DNA of 64,000 nt from Telmatospirillum sp. (GCA_020248985.1 JADCGL010000014.1:1-64000); one strand, 5' to 3'; positions 1 through 8,121 are shown, numbered from the stretch's first letter. The notes: generated by a model not told the origin, from the letters alone. Numbers and translations are program-made.

Positions 1-675
1 CAGCAATTTGGGATAGCGCGCTTCGATTTCGTCGGCGTCGCGTGCCGCAATGGCGCGGACGCGACGCACGATGTCCTGGAAGCGCTGCGGCCCGGCGAGG
101 TCCGACAGATCGGCTGCAATGGGACCGAAATGCGCTTGTGTGCCGTCGGCGAGCAACGCATCGACGCCGAGCACGTTGTGGACCATGTTGCCGTAGAACA
201 GCGAGCGCGAGCCGCAACTATTGTTGCCGGTCATGCCGCCGATCGTGGCTTGTGCCGCCGTCGACACATCGACCGGGAACCACAGGCCGTGCGGCTTCAA
301 GGCGGCGTTCAGATGGTCGAGCACCATGCCGGGCTCGACGATCGCGGTGCGCGCCGCGACATCGACATGCAGCAGTTTTTTGAGATGTTTGGCGTTGTCG
401 ATGACGAGGGCCGCACCCACCGTCTGGCCGCATTGCGACGTACCGCCGCCGCGCGGCAGCACGGGCACTTTGGCCTCGCCCGCGATTTGGATCGCGATGC
501 GCGCATCCTCGCCGTCCTGCGGCACCACCACGCCGACCGGTTCGATCTGGTAGATCGAGGCATCGGTCGAATAGCGGCCGCGGTCGAACTTGCCGAACAG
601 CACGTCGCCTTTGATCTCTTTGCGAAGCCGTGCTTCGAAGGCGGAGTGGGAGGGCATTGTGTCGTCGCGCGGCAT
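1..675 (-). CDS. FAD-binding oxidoreductase, N-terminal part (YdiJ / D-2-hydroxyacid dehydrogenase type), cut by window edge
   Basis: The visible 225 codons encode the start of an FAD-linked oxidase of the vanillyl-alcohol oxidase fold. The FAD-binding signatures PRGGGTSQCGQTVG and GGMTGNNSCGSRSL are clear. The NNSCGS form is typical of large FAD plus Fe-S D-lactate/D-2-hydroxyglutarate dehydrogenases, which run to about 950-1000 residues, so most of the gene lies outside the window. I chose the ATG at 675, which has a GGAG 11 nt upstream; an in-frame ATG at 657 is the alternative. It follows the GntR regulator by 18 bp in the same direction, so regulator and oxidase are probably one transcript, and the regulator may respond to the oxidised hydroxyacid. 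The exact substrate cannot be read from this part. Confidence 0.75.
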   Translation of the reverse strand, partial: MPRDDTMPSHSAFEARLRKEIKGDVLFGKFDRGRYSTDASIYQIEPVGVVVPQDGEDARIAIQIAGEAKVPVLPRGGGTSQCGQTVGAALVIDNAKHLKKLLHVDVAARTAIVEPGMVLDHLNAALKPHGLWFPVDVSTAAQATIGGMTGNNSCGSRSLFYGNMVHNVLGVDALLADGTQAHFGPIAADLSDLAGPQRFQDIVRRVRAIAARDADEIEARYPKLL

Positions 676-693
676 GGCTTCGATATCTCCGGT

Positions 694-1380
694 TCAGTCG
701 TATGCTTCAGCCGATTGCTCGGCGGCAAAGGCGGCAAGCACGCTTTCGCGTTTGCCTGCCAGATGCGCTTCGAGGATCGCGCGCAAGGCATGGCCGTCGC
801 GCGCACTCAAAGCTGCGATCATATCGTCGTGTTCGGCGATCGCCTTGTCCCAGCGCGCTTGGCCGAGATTGGCGGCGTAGCGCACGCGTTTGACGCGCGC
901 ATTGAGTTTTTCGAACGTTTCGGCGAGCACCGGATTGCCGCCGGCGGCGGCGATGCGCGCATGGATCGCCTGGTTGGCGGCGAAATAGGTGGCTCGGTCG
1001 CCGCGCGCATGGTGGGCGCGCATCTCGAAATGGAGCGCCTTGATCTCGGCAAGCTCGGCATCGGTGATGCGCGCACAGGCAAGCTCGCCCGCAAGCCCTT
1101 CGAGGGCACCCAGCACTTCGAACGTCGCCTCGATGTCGGCGCGTTCGATGGGGGCGACGATGGCACCACGATTGGGCTCGACGCGCACGAGCCCTTCGGC
1201 CGCCAGCATGCGCAACGCCTCGCGCAAGGGCGTGCGCGAAATGCCGAGCCGCTCGCACAGCACGCGCTCATTGAGCCGCGTGGCCGGGGCGAGGGCGCCG
1301 TCGAAGATCATTTGCCGCAGCCGACTGGCGGCATTTTGCGGCAAGGTCGCGCGCTCGAAAGGACGGGAATCGTCAGGCAT
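694..1380 (-). CDS. GntR-family transcriptional regulator with FCD effector domain
   Basis: 228-residue repressor-type regulator. Residues about 15-75 form the winged helix-turn-helix (ERLGISRTPLREALRMLAAEG is the classical GntR/FadR pattern). Residues about 80-215 form the all-helical FCD ligand domain with scattered His and Asp residues that usually bind a metal and a carboxylate effector. The frame stays open to further in-frame ATG codons upstream (for example 1416). I chose 1380 because one of the two TTGTATACCAA operator-like sites would otherwise lie inside the coding region. It is divergent from the serine-glyoxylate aminotransferase and upstream of the FAD dehydrogenase, so it most likely controls both and itself. 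The effector is unknown; glyoxylate or a hydroxyacid is an inference. Confidence 0.85.
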   Translation of the reverse strand: MPDDSRPFERATLPQNAASRLRQMIFDGALAPATRLNERVLCERLGISRTPLREALRMLAAEGLVRVEPNRGAIVAPIERADIEATFEVLGALEGLAGELACARITDAELAEIKALHFEMRAHHARGDRATYFAANQAIHARIAAAGGNPVLAETFEKLNARVKRVRYAANLGQARWDKAIAEHDDMIAALSARDGHALRAILEAHLAGKRESVLAAFAAEQSAEAYD

Positions 1381-1387
1381 GGAAAGA

Positions 1388-1398
1388 TTGTATACCAA
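1388..1398. promoter_or_regulatory. Putative GntR (FCD) operator, copy 1
   Basis: TTGTATACCAA, centred on the palindrome GTATAC, lies 8 bp upstream of the GntR regulator start. FCD-type GntR regulators commonly bind TNGTATACNA-like palindromes. An identical 11-mer occurs 54 bp away. Autoregulation is an inference. Confidence 0.6.
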
Positions 1399-1441
1399 GT
1401 TTCTCTTGTTTGTCATCAAGCTTGACGAAGACTGAAGAAAT

Positions 1442-1452
1442 TTGTATACCAA
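1442..1452. promoter_or_regulatory. Putative GntR (FCD) operator, copy 2
   Basis: Second exact TTGTATACCAA, 27 bp before the aminotransferase start and just upstream of its GGAGG ribosome-binding site. The 54-bp start-to-start distance is close to five helical turns, so both sites face the same side of the DNA, compatible with cooperative or looped binding. Confidence 0.6.
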
Positions 1453-1478
1453 ACTAAATCTTCAGGAGGAATGCCCCG

Positions 1479-2687
1479 ATGATCAAGCTAAGCAACGCGC
1501 CGAGCGGCCGCCATTTTCTGCAGATTCCGGGGCCGACCAACGTGCCCGACCGCATCTTGCGCGCGATCGACAATCCGACGATCGACCATCGCGGGCCGGA
1601 ATTCGGCGTGCTCGGCCGCAAGGTGCTTTCAGGTCTCCAGGGTATTTTCCAGACGAAGCATCCGGTCATCATCTATCCAGCCTCCGGTACCGGGGCGTGG
1701 GAAGCGGCCATCGTCAACACAATGTCGCCCGGCGACAAGGTGCTGATGTTCGAGACCGGCCATTTCGCCACGCTGTGGCGCAAGATCGCCGAGCGAATGG
1801 GGCTCGTGGTCGAGTTTGTGCCCGGCGACTGGCGGCACGGCGTGGATTCGGCTGTCGTTGAAGAGAAGCTCGTCGCCGACAAGAGCCATGCCTTCAAGGC
1901 CGTGATGGTCGTGCACAACGAGACCTCGACTGGCTGCACCACGCGCGTTGGCGAAGTGCGCAAGGCGATGGATCGCGCCAAACATCCGGCCCTGTTGATG
2001 GTCGATACGATTTCGGGGCTCGGCTCTATCGACTATCGCCACGACGAATGGGGTGTCGACGTGACGGTTGCGGGCTCGCAGAAGGGCATGATGTTGCCGC
2101 CGGGCCTGTCGTTCAACGCCCTCTCGCCGAAATCTTTGGCGGCGTCCAAAACGGCGAAAATGCCGCGCGCCTTCTGGAGCTGGGACGAGATGCTGGCGTC
2201 TAACGCCACCGGCTATTTCCCCTACACACCGGCCACGAACCTGCTCTATGGGCTCTCCGAAGCGATCGACATGATGAACGAGGAAGGTCTCGCCAACGTG
2301 TTCGCGCGCCACGACCGCCATGCGGAAGCAACGCGCCGTGCCGCACGCGTCTGGGGCCTCGAAATCCTGTGCCTCGAGCCCAAGGAATATTCGAGCGCGC
2401 TCACGGCGCTGTTGATGCCCGAAGGGCACGATGCCGACCGCTTCCGCAAGCTCACGCTCGAAGCGTTCGACATGTCGTTGGGGGCGGGGCTTGCGAAGGT
2501 TGCGGGCAAGGTGTTCCGTATCGGCCATCTCGGCAGCTTCAACGATCTCACGCTGATGGGCACGCTCGCGGGCGTGGAGATGGGGCTCGAGCTTGCTGGC
2601 GTGCCGCATCGCAAAGGCGGCGTCGCTGCGGCGATGGCTTACCTGGCCGATTGTGCAGCGAAGCCTGCCGCCAAAGCGGCGCAATAG
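1479..2687 (+). CDS. sgaA: Serine-glyoxylate aminotransferase (class V, PLP)
   Basis: 402 residues, the normal length for the family. It transfers the amino group of serine (or alanine) to glyoxylate, giving glycine and hydroxypyruvate, with pyridoxal phosphate. Visible marks are the N-terminal PGPTNVPDRIL and IDHRGPEF segments, Asp176 in MVDTISG (pyridine nitrogen contact) and the PLP lysine, Lys202, in GSQKGMMLPPG. Start ATG is preceded by CAGGAGG. It is divergent from the GntR regulator across two shared operators. With the FAD-linked hydroxyacid dehydrogenase on the other side, the locus fits glyoxylate/serine metabolism; a dedicated full serine cycle is not present in the window. Confidence 0.88.
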   Translation: MIKLSNAPSGRHFLQIPGPTNVPDRILRAIDNPTIDHRGPEFGVLGRKVLSGLQGIFQTKHPVIIYPASGTGAWEAAIVNTMSPGDKVLMFETGHFATLWRKIAERMGLVVEFVPGDWRHGVDSAVVEEKLVADKSHAFKAVMVVHNETSTGCTTRVGEVRKAMDRAKHPALLMVDTISGLGSIDYRHDEWGVDVTVAGSQKGMMLPPGLSFNALSPKSLAASKTAKMPRAFWSWDEMLASNATGYFPYTPATNLLYGLSEAIDMMNEEGLANVFARHDRHAEATRRAARVWGLEILCLEPKEYSSALTALLMPEGHDADRFRKLTLEAFDMSLGAGLAKVAGKVFRIGHLGSFNDLTLMGTLAGVEMGLELAGVPHRKGGVAAAMAYLADCAAKPAAKAAQ

Positions 2688-2702
2688 GAACAGGGGCTGT
2701 CG

Positions 2703-3080
2703 ATGGACGAAGGCGACAATACCATCGACAGGCCGGCCTTTGCGCAGTTGCTTGGCGAGGTTGGGCCCGAGGTGATGGCGCGGCTGCTCGCAGCGTTCGT
2801 GCGCGAGGCAAACGCGCGCATCGTGCGATTCGCCGAATTGTCGGAAGCCCGCAGCCCGCTTGGCGAGGGCGGCGACTTGCATCGTGAAGTGCATTCGCTC
2901 AAAAGTGCGGCCGCCAGTTTCGGCGCGGCAGACCTTGCAAAGCGTGCCGAAGAACTCGAAGCCGCCGTCGAAGCGCGGCACTACGCCCACGATCCGACGT
3001 CGATCGCGGATCTGCGTGCCAGTTTTCTCCGGTTTTCGGCGGCCGTTGCGGAATATCGCCGAGCCCCGGAGACGCCGTAG
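2703..3080 (+). CDS. Hpt (histidine phosphotransfer) domain protein
   Basis: A 125-residue, single-domain protein. The motif HSLKSAAASFGA (His64) is the phosphorylated helix of Hpt domains, followed by LAKRAEELE, the second helix of the bundle. It has no kinase or receiver domain, so it should act as a stand-alone phosphorelay shuttle in the cytoplasm between a hybrid kinase and a response regulator. No such partner is encoded in the window. It starts only 15 bp after the aminotransferase stop in the same direction, so co-transcription is likely although no functional link is evident. Confidence 0.8.
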   Translation: MDEGDNTIDRPAFAQLLGEVGPEVMARLLAAFVREANARIVRFAELSEARSPLGEGGDLHREVHSLKSAAASFGAADLAKRAEELEAAVEARHYAHDPTSIADLRASFLRFSAAVAEYRRAPETP

Positions 3081-3152
3081 TGCTTCGACGCGAACGATTG
3101 CCTAGTTTGCGGCTGCGTTTAGCGCGTTGGGTTTTCGTCGGCGGTTCACCGC

Positions 3153-3977
3153 TCAAGGCCCAACGCGGTACCGGTCGTCTTTTCGGCGGGCGGGTCGATC
3201 TTGGCCAGACTCGTTCGGCCGCATCGCGCAAACTGCGAAACGCGCGGGTGCGAGCAGCCGCAGCCGGTCGCTGAGGCTGGCGCCGCGCATCCCCCACAAA
3301 TAGATCGCCAGCGTTGAATGGCGCGCGACATTCGAGAAGCCTGCTTCCTCGAGATCTTCGCGCAGACGTTCGGCCGTGAGCCCGCCGGCATACGGAAGCT
3401 GCGCCAGGATGCGTTGGTGCAGATCCGGATCGGCGCCGACTTGGCCCATCCGGCCGTCGATCATTTTCGCAAGCCCGCGCAACAGGCGAACGCGCGGCGT
3501 TTCGCTAACCCAATCGCCGTCGACGACAAGCAGGCGCGCCCCCGGCTTCAGCACGCGGCGGATCGCGGCGTAGGCTGCGGGCGGGTCGGTCAGCGTCCAG
3601 GCAAGGTGGCGGGTAACGATGCCGTCGAAAGACGCAGGTGCCAGCGTTTCGAGACTTTCGGCATCGCCCAGCACGCCTTTCCACCGTCGTTTGCGCAATT
3701 TCTCTGCCGCGCGCGCCAGCATCGGTTCGGCGAAGTCCACGCCGGTCACATGCGCGCCCAAATCGAGCAGCATGCGGCTGATCTCGCCCGTCCCGCAGGC
3801 AAGATCGAGCACGTTCTTGCCGGCAATTTCGCCCAGCGCGCCGGTTATCAGGCGGTGCCACGCGCGGGCTTCGGTGCCGTCCGCAATGCGATGCCCGCGC
3901 GACTCGTCGAACGTTGCGGCGCGCCCGGACCAGTAGGCGCGGATTTCTTCTTTGAGCGTCCAGTTCGATGCGTTCAC
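3153..3977 (-). CDS. Class I SAM-dependent methyltransferase next to the iron importer
   Basis: 274 residues. Motif I VLDLACGTGE (about 56-65) and the acidic end of strand 2 (GVDFAEPML) form the SAM site of a UbiE/methyltransferase-11 type fold. The GTG start overlaps the ABC ATPase stop by 4 nt (GTGA), so it is translationally coupled as the last gene of the Fur-controlled operon. The substrate is unknown. Methyltransferases in this position could modify an iron chelator or affect corrinoid or heme metabolism; that is inference. The frame stays open further upstream through the ABC gene, but that extension is antisense-frame noise and the coupled GTG is preferred. Confidence 0.75.
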   Translation of the reverse strand: MNASNWTLKEEIRAYWSGRAATFDESRGHRIADGTEARAWHRLITGALGEIAGKNVLDLACGTGEISRMLLDLGAHVTGVDFAEPMLARAAEKLRKRRWKGVLGDAESLETLAPASFDGIVTRHLAWTLTDPPAAYAAIRRVLKPGARLLVVDGDWVSETPRVRLLRGLAKMIDGRMGQVGADPDLHQRILAQLPYAGGLTAERLREDLEEAGFSNVARHSTLAIYLWGMRGASLSDRLRLLAPARFAVCAMRPNESGQDRPARRKDDRYRVGP

Positions 3978-4747
3978 GGCAAGCTCGCTTCTATGTGCAG
4001 CGCGCCTGATGCCGAACGCGTCGCAACGAGATCGACGCCGTAGGCGGCCCCGCATTCGGGATCCGAAAACACGTCGCCGGGCGACCCGTCGGCAACGATG
4101 GCGCCCTGCGACAGCAGAATCACCCGGTCGGCATGGCGCGCGGCAAGCGCCAGATCGTGCATCGCGACGGCGACCGTGATCCCGTCGCGTGTGGCCGCCT
4201 CGCGCAGCAGGCGCAGGGCTTCGAGCTGGTTGCGCAGATCGAGGGCGCTGGTCGGCTCGTCCAGCAGCAGCACGGGGGCAGCCCGCACCAGACCTTGCGC
4301 AAGGGCGACAAGCTGCTGCTGGCCGCCGCTCAGGTCGCAGACCAAGCGTTCGGAAAGGTCCGCCAATCCGGCACGCGCCAGCGTTTGCGCGACGGCATGG
4401 CGGATCCGGTGCGGGGCCTCGTCGGGAGCGGCGGCGTGGGCTGCGACATGCACGGCGTCGTAGACCGACAGCCGCGCGTTGGTCGCGTAGGTTTGCGGCA
4501 CGTAGCGCACCCAGCGCGCGCGCTCGCGCAGGCGCAGCGCTTCGATGCGCGTGCAGTCCACCGCGATCGTGCCGCGCGCAATCGGCAGGATGCCGGCGAT
4601 CGCGCGCATCAAAGTCGATTTGCCGGCGGCATTGGGGCCGACGAGTGCGGTGACGGTGCCGGGCAGCAGCGGTGCCGCACCGACCCCGCGCAGCACGCTG
4701 CGCGTCCCGTAGGCGACCACGAGATCTTGGAAATGCAGGCCGGTCAT
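3974..4747 (-). CDS. Iron/siderophore ABC transporter ATP-binding protein (FecE/FepC type)
   Basis: 257 residues, usual for the family. Walker A GPNAAGKST (37-45), signature LSGGQQQ (139-145) and Walker B VLLLDEPTSALD (159-170) are intact, with the H-loop in VAMHDLALA. It hydrolyses ATP to drive the FecCD-type permease encoded immediately upstream; stop and start overlap in ATGA. The operon order binding protein, permease, ATPase, methyltransferase and the Fur box upstream indicate uptake of ferric siderophore, heme or cobalamin; iron is favoured because of the Fur box. Confidence 0.88.
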   Translation of the reverse strand: MTGLHFQDLVVAYGTRSVLRGVGAAPLLPGTVTALVGPNAAGKSTLMRAIAGILPIARGTIAVDCTRIEALRLRERARWVRYVPQTYATNARLSVYDAVHVAAHAAAPDEAPHRIRHAVAQTLARAGLADLSERLVCDLSGGQQQLVALAQGLVRAAPVLLLDEPTSALDLRNQLEALRLLREAATRDGITVAVAMHDLALAARHADRVILLSQGAIVADGSPGDVFSDPECGAAYGVDLVATRSASGALHIEASLP

Positions 4748-5802
4748 CGTGCGGCACTCCGCCGGCCGCCGACGCTCGACAGGAAAACCGGCACGCCGAC
4801 GAGCGCCGTCACGATCCCGATCGGATAGATGACACCGGGCGAGATCGACTTGGCGGCGATCGACGCGGCCGAGAGGAGGGCGGCCCCGCAGATTGCCGAA
4901 AGCGGTGCGAACCAGCGCTGGTCTTCGCCCACCGCCAAGCGCGCAATGTGCGGACCCACCAGCCCGATGAAGCCGATCACGCCGGCATAGGAGACGGACG
5001 TCGCCGACAGCACGGCGACCAGCAGCAGCGTTTCGAGACGCAAGCGGCGCGGATCGACGCCCAGGCTCGCGGCCCGGTCGTCGCCGAAACGCATCGCGGT
5101 GAGCGCCCAGCGCCGCCGCCACATGAACCCGCCCACCACGGCAAGAATTGCGAAACCGGCCGCCAGACGTTCGGGCGTGGCGCGCTGCAGCGAGCCCATC
5201 ATCCAGAACACGATCTGCACGAGCTGCGTTTCCGAGGCGCGGTACTGCAGCATCGCCAGCAGCGCGTTGAAGGCGAACATCAGCGCGATGCCGAAAAGGA
5301 TCATGGTTTCGGACGTGGCGCCGCGCGCCACGCTGAAGAAGAAAACGAGCAACGCCGCCCCGAAGGCGAAGACAAACGCGTTTGCGGACACAAAAAACGG
5401 TCCCATGCCCGGAACCAGCGAAAGTCCTGTCACGATCGCGACGGAAGCGCCCACGCCGGCGGCGGACGACACGCCCAGCGTGAACGGATCGGCCAGCGGA
5501 TTGTCGAGGATCGTCTGCATCTGGGCGCCGGCAAGGCCCAGCATCGCGCCCAGCAGCGCCGCCTGCAGCGCGACCGGCAGGCGGATGTCCCAGACGATCA
5601 CGCCGAGGCGCACATCGACCGTATCGGGGTTCGCCAAAGCGCGCAGCACGTCGCCCAAGGGGATATCGCCCGGTCCGGTGCCGAGATCGACGAGCACGAG
5701 GAGGATCGCGACGGCCGCCGCACCTATGAGAATGCGGCCCCTGCGGCGTTCGGCGGCAGCGATGCGCGTTTCGGCAAGCGGCGGTTGCGCGGCCAGGCTC
5801 AT
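4744..5802 (-). CDS. Iron/siderophore ABC transporter permease (FecCD family)
   Basis: 352 residues with about ten hydrophobic segments, as in BtuC/FecCD permeases. Family landmarks include QTILDNPLADPFTLGVSS near residue 100 and the C-terminal GFIGLVGPHIARL, the cytoplasmic coupling region contacting the ATPase. The frame extends upstream, but ATG 5802 overlaps the binding-protein stop by 4 nt (ATGA) and is the coupled start. It forms the inner-membrane channel of the Fur-regulated importer. A single permease gene implies a homodimer. Confidence 0.88.
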   Translation of the reverse strand: MSLAAQPPLAETRIAAAERRRGRILIGAAAVAILLVLVDLGTGPGDIPLGDVLRALANPDTVDVRLGVIVWDIRLPVALQAALLGAMLGLAGAQMQTILDNPLADPFTLGVSSAAGVGASVAIVTGLSLVPGMGPFFVSANAFVFAFGAALLVFFFSVARGATSETMILFGIALMFAFNALLAMLQYRASETQLVQIVFWMMGSLQRATPERLAAGFAILAVVGGFMWRRRWALTAMRFGDDRAASLGVDPRRLRLETLLLVAVLSATSVSYAGVIGFIGLVGPHIARLAVGEDQRWFAPLSAICGAALLSAASIAAKSISPGVIYPIGIVTALVGVPVFLSSVGGRRSAAR

Positions 5803-6956
5803 GCGAGCTGCGCCCAGAACACGCCCGACAGCGGGATCGGCGAGAAGCGCGCATGGTATTCTTGCCAGACCGCATCCGGATCGAGTCTTGCGAACTCTTC
5901 GGGATAGAGCCATTTCGCGAAGACTTGCATCGCCACCAGATGTGCGGGGCTCGTGTAGAACTGGTGGTAGATCGAATAGAAGCGCTTCGACTTGACCGCG
6001 CGCAGTGCGGCCCAACCCGGCCGCTCGGCAAGCGCTTTCAAGGCCGCCTGCACCTGGGCTTGCGTGGTTTCGTAGCCGAACGGCACGCCGCGCGCACCCG
6101 GCGTGCTCTCGCTCCAATCCGCCCCCGTGCCGATGATCGCTTCCGGATCGAGCGTGAGGATCGCTTCGGGGCTTGCCGTGCCGCCGATGCCGGGGAAGCG
6201 GCTTGCCCCCCAATTGATGCCGCCTGCATCCTGAAGCGTGACACCGAGATTGGCGTTGCCGAACGTCATGCAGCAATTGTTCGGGTCGATGCCGGCGGCG
6301 CGCTCCATGAACACGGTCGTTCGTTTGTTGGCCGGCATGTTCCAGACCGCCGACGAAACGCGCCGCGTCTCGCGCAGGTAGAAGCGGTTGAAAGCGGCCG
6401 CTTCGCTTTCGAGCCCGAGCAGGGCGCCCATGATTTCGATGCTCGGCTGCGTGTTCTGCGCCAGTGCTTCGCGCAGATCGACGATCGCCGTCGGAATGCC
6501 CGCCCGCTGAAGCTTGTCGAAGGTGCCGGCTTGGATCTGGCGCTGGTAGGCCGAGAGCGGGAAAAGGACGAGATCGGGATTCGTTGCGATCGCGCGTTCG
6601 ACGCTGAAATCCGAGTTCACGGCCGAACCGAAGCGCGGCACTTTTTCGCCGGCCGGATGCTTGGCGCGGTACTGGCGATAGGTGCCGGGATCGAACAGGG
6701 CCATATCGTCGCCCCAGCCGACGAGGCGCTCGAAGGGTTTCTCGGGCTGCAGCACCGAGAAGCCGTACATCAGCCGCCCTTCGCCCAGGATGATGCGGCG
6801 CGCCGGTGCTTTGAGGCTCACGGTGCGGCCCGCGATATCGACGACCTCGATGGTCCCGGCCGCGATCGCCGGTGCCGCCAAAAGGGCGGTCCCTGCCGCC
6901 ATCCCACCCAAAAAGCCCCGACGGCCGATCGTTGCCGTCCCGTGTTTGCGTGCCAT
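5799..6956 (-). CDS. Periplasmic substrate-binding protein of the iron/siderophore importer, Tat-type signal
   Basis: 385 residues. The N-terminus carries GRRGFLGGMAAG (Arg12-Arg13) followed by a hydrophobic stretch ending APAIAAG, a twin-arginine-type signal, suggesting export in a folded state. The rest is a helical-backbone class III binding protein (PeriplasmicBP-2): a TIEVVDIAGRTVSLK start and the NPDLVLF motif near the middle. ATG 6956 has GAGGGGG upstream. It is the first gene of the four-gene operon and lies 18 bp from the Fur box. A Tat signal on such a protein is less usual than Sec and may reflect a bound cofactor or chelate; the ligand is not known. Confidence 0.85.
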   Translation of the reverse strand: MARKHGTATIGRRGFLGGMAAGTALLAAPAIAAGTIEVVDIAGRTVSLKAPARRIILGEGRLMYGFSVLQPEKPFERLVGWGDDMALFDPGTYRQYRAKHPAGEKVPRFGSAVNSDFSVERAIATNPDLVLFPLSAYQRQIQAGTFDKLQRAGIPTAIVDLREALAQNTQPSIEIMGALLGLESEAAAFNRFYLRETRRVSSAVWNMPANKRTTVFMERAAGIDPNNCCMTFGNANLGVTLQDAGGINWGASRFPGIGGTASPEAILTLDPEAIIGTGADWSESTPGARGVPFGYETTQAQVQAALKALAERPGWAALRAVKSKRFYSIYHQFYTSPAHLVAMQVFAKWLYPEEFARLDPDAVWQEYHARFSPIPLSGVFWAQLA

Positions 6957-6973
6957 TTCGCCCCCTCGATAGA

Positions 6974-7008
6974 GATAATGATAATCATTCTCATTTATAA
7001 TGAGAATG
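6974..7008. promoter_or_regulatory. fur box: Double/overlapping Fur box
   Basis: Positions 6974-6992 match the Fur 19-bp consensus GATAATGATAATCATTATC at 18 of 19 bases. Overlapping it, CATTCTCATT (6986-6995) and AATGAGAATG (6999-7008) form a perfect 10-bp inverted repeat with a 3-bp centre. The sites sit 18-52 bp upstream of the binding-protein start, covering the expected promoter, so iron-dependent repression of the operon is strongly indicated. Confidence 0.88.
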
Positions 7009-7071
7009 CGAGTCAATATCAAAATCGAAGGTCAGTTTTTCAAGGCAAGGTTCGCGCGGGCGCGCGCCGCC

Positions 7072-7536
7072 TTAGAGATCTTTGCGGTAGACGATAAAGC
7101 CGTAATGCTTGGCGACACGGTCATAGAGCTGGCGCGCGGTCGTATTGCCTGCCTGCGTCTGCCAATAAACGCGCGCACTGCCCGCTTCCTTGGCTTCCGC
7201 ATAGGTCGCTTCGATCAGCGCACGCCCGATGCCGCGGCCGCGCTGATCGGGGGCCGCGAACAGATCCTGCAGATAGCAGATCATGCCCTGCAGCGTCGTG
7301 TTGCGGTGGAAGATGCCGTGCGCCAGACCCACGAGCCTGTCGCCGTCTTCAGCCACCAACGCAAACATGGGCTCGGCCGGATCGAGGAAGCGCGCGAAGG
7401 TCGTGTCGGTGATTTCGGGCGCGATCGCGCTCGGACCCACGCGCTCGTAGAACGCGTTGTAGCCGTCCCAGAGTTTGCCCCATTGCGCGCGGTCTTCGGC
7501 GCGCAAGCGGCGTATGACGGGGGCTGGCGCGCTCAA
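7072..7536 (-). CDS. GNAT-family N-acetyltransferase
   Basis: 154 residues. The acetyl-CoA motif is YLQDLFAAPDQRGRGIGRAL, followed by helix and the late motif QTQAGNTTARQLYDRVAKHYGF, typical of the GCN5-related fold, including the usual C-terminal Tyr. No ATG is suitably placed; TTG 7536 overlaps the stop of the hypoxanthine phosphoribosyltransferase by 4 nt (TTGA), so a coupled TTG start is proposed. Acceptor substrate cannot be inferred. It ends about 60 bp from the Fur box region, with which it is convergent to nothing; it belongs to the hpt transcript. Confidence 0.75.
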   Translation of the reverse strand: MSAPAPVIRRLRAEDRAQWGKLWDGYNAFYERVGPSAIAPEITDTTFARFLDPAEPMFALVAEDGDRLVGLAHGIFHRNTTLQGMICYLQDLFAAPDQRGRGIGRALIEATYAEAKEAGSARVYWQTQAGNTTARQLYDRVAKHYGFIVYRKDL

Positions 7537-8060
7537 TCGACGGCCGCAAGATCGGGCAGGCCGCGCCATTGCTGGGCATGGTCGAGGCCGTAGCCGACCA
7601 CGAACCGGTCGGGGATCGTGAAGGCGACGAAGTCGGCCGCAAGTGGGATCACGCGGCGCGTGGGCTTGTCGGCGAACACGGCAATCTTGACCGGATTGCC
7701 GCCGAGCCCTTCGAGCAGCGATTTGGCGAAACTCAGCGTGCGGCCGGAATCGAGAATGTCGTCGATCAGCAGCACCGGCTGGCCGCGCAGATTTTCGGGC
7801 AGCGTCCCGAGCACGCGCACATGGCCCGAACTCGTGGTCGCGTCGCCGTAGCTTTTGAGATTCACGAACTCGACGCGCGGATGCACGTTGCGCTTGGCAA
7901 GGGCCCGCATGAGGTCGGCCGTGAACACGAACGCGCCGTTGAGAATCGAGATGATCGTGAACTCGACCGGGATCGCGACGGCGATTTCGCCCGCCAGCGC
8001 TTCGACGCGGTCGGCGATTTCGGCGGCGGAGTGGAGCGTTTCGCGCGGAACAAGAGCCAT
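7533..8060 (-). CDS. hpt: Hypoxanthine phosphoribosyltransferase
   Basis: 175 residues; converts hypoxanthine (and guanine) plus PRPP into the nucleotide for purine salvage. The PRPP-binding loop VLLIDDILDSGRT (96-108) with its two acidic residues and the flexible-loop segment VNLKSYGDATTSSG are family hallmarks, as is the C-terminal DRFVVGYGLDHAQQWRGLP. I chose ATG 8060, which leaves a normal-length N-terminus; in-frame starts up to 8123 are less likely. It is divergent from the arnT gene with only 61 bp between, and is coupled to the downstream acetyltransferase. Confidence 0.87.
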   Translation of the reverse strand: MALVPRETLHSAAEIADRVEALAGEIAVAIPVEFTIISILNGAFVFTADLMRALAKRNVHPRVEFVNLKSYGDATTSSGHVRVLGTLPENLRGQPVLLIDDILDSGRTLSFAKSLLEGLGGNPVKIAVFADKPTRRVIPLAADFVAFTIPDRFVVGYGLDHAQQWRGLPDLAAVD

Positions 8061-8121
8061 GGGACCAAAACTGCCAAGAAAAAGGTTGCTGCAATGGGAT
8101 CGGGCGTTTAAGCCCAAGCGC

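Noticed and set aside
3153-4757. Apparent fusion of an ABC-like region and the methyltransferase in one 534-codon frame.
   Set aside because: The N-terminal part is a wrong-frame reading of the ABC ATPase; the coupled GTG at 3977 explains the methyltransferase.
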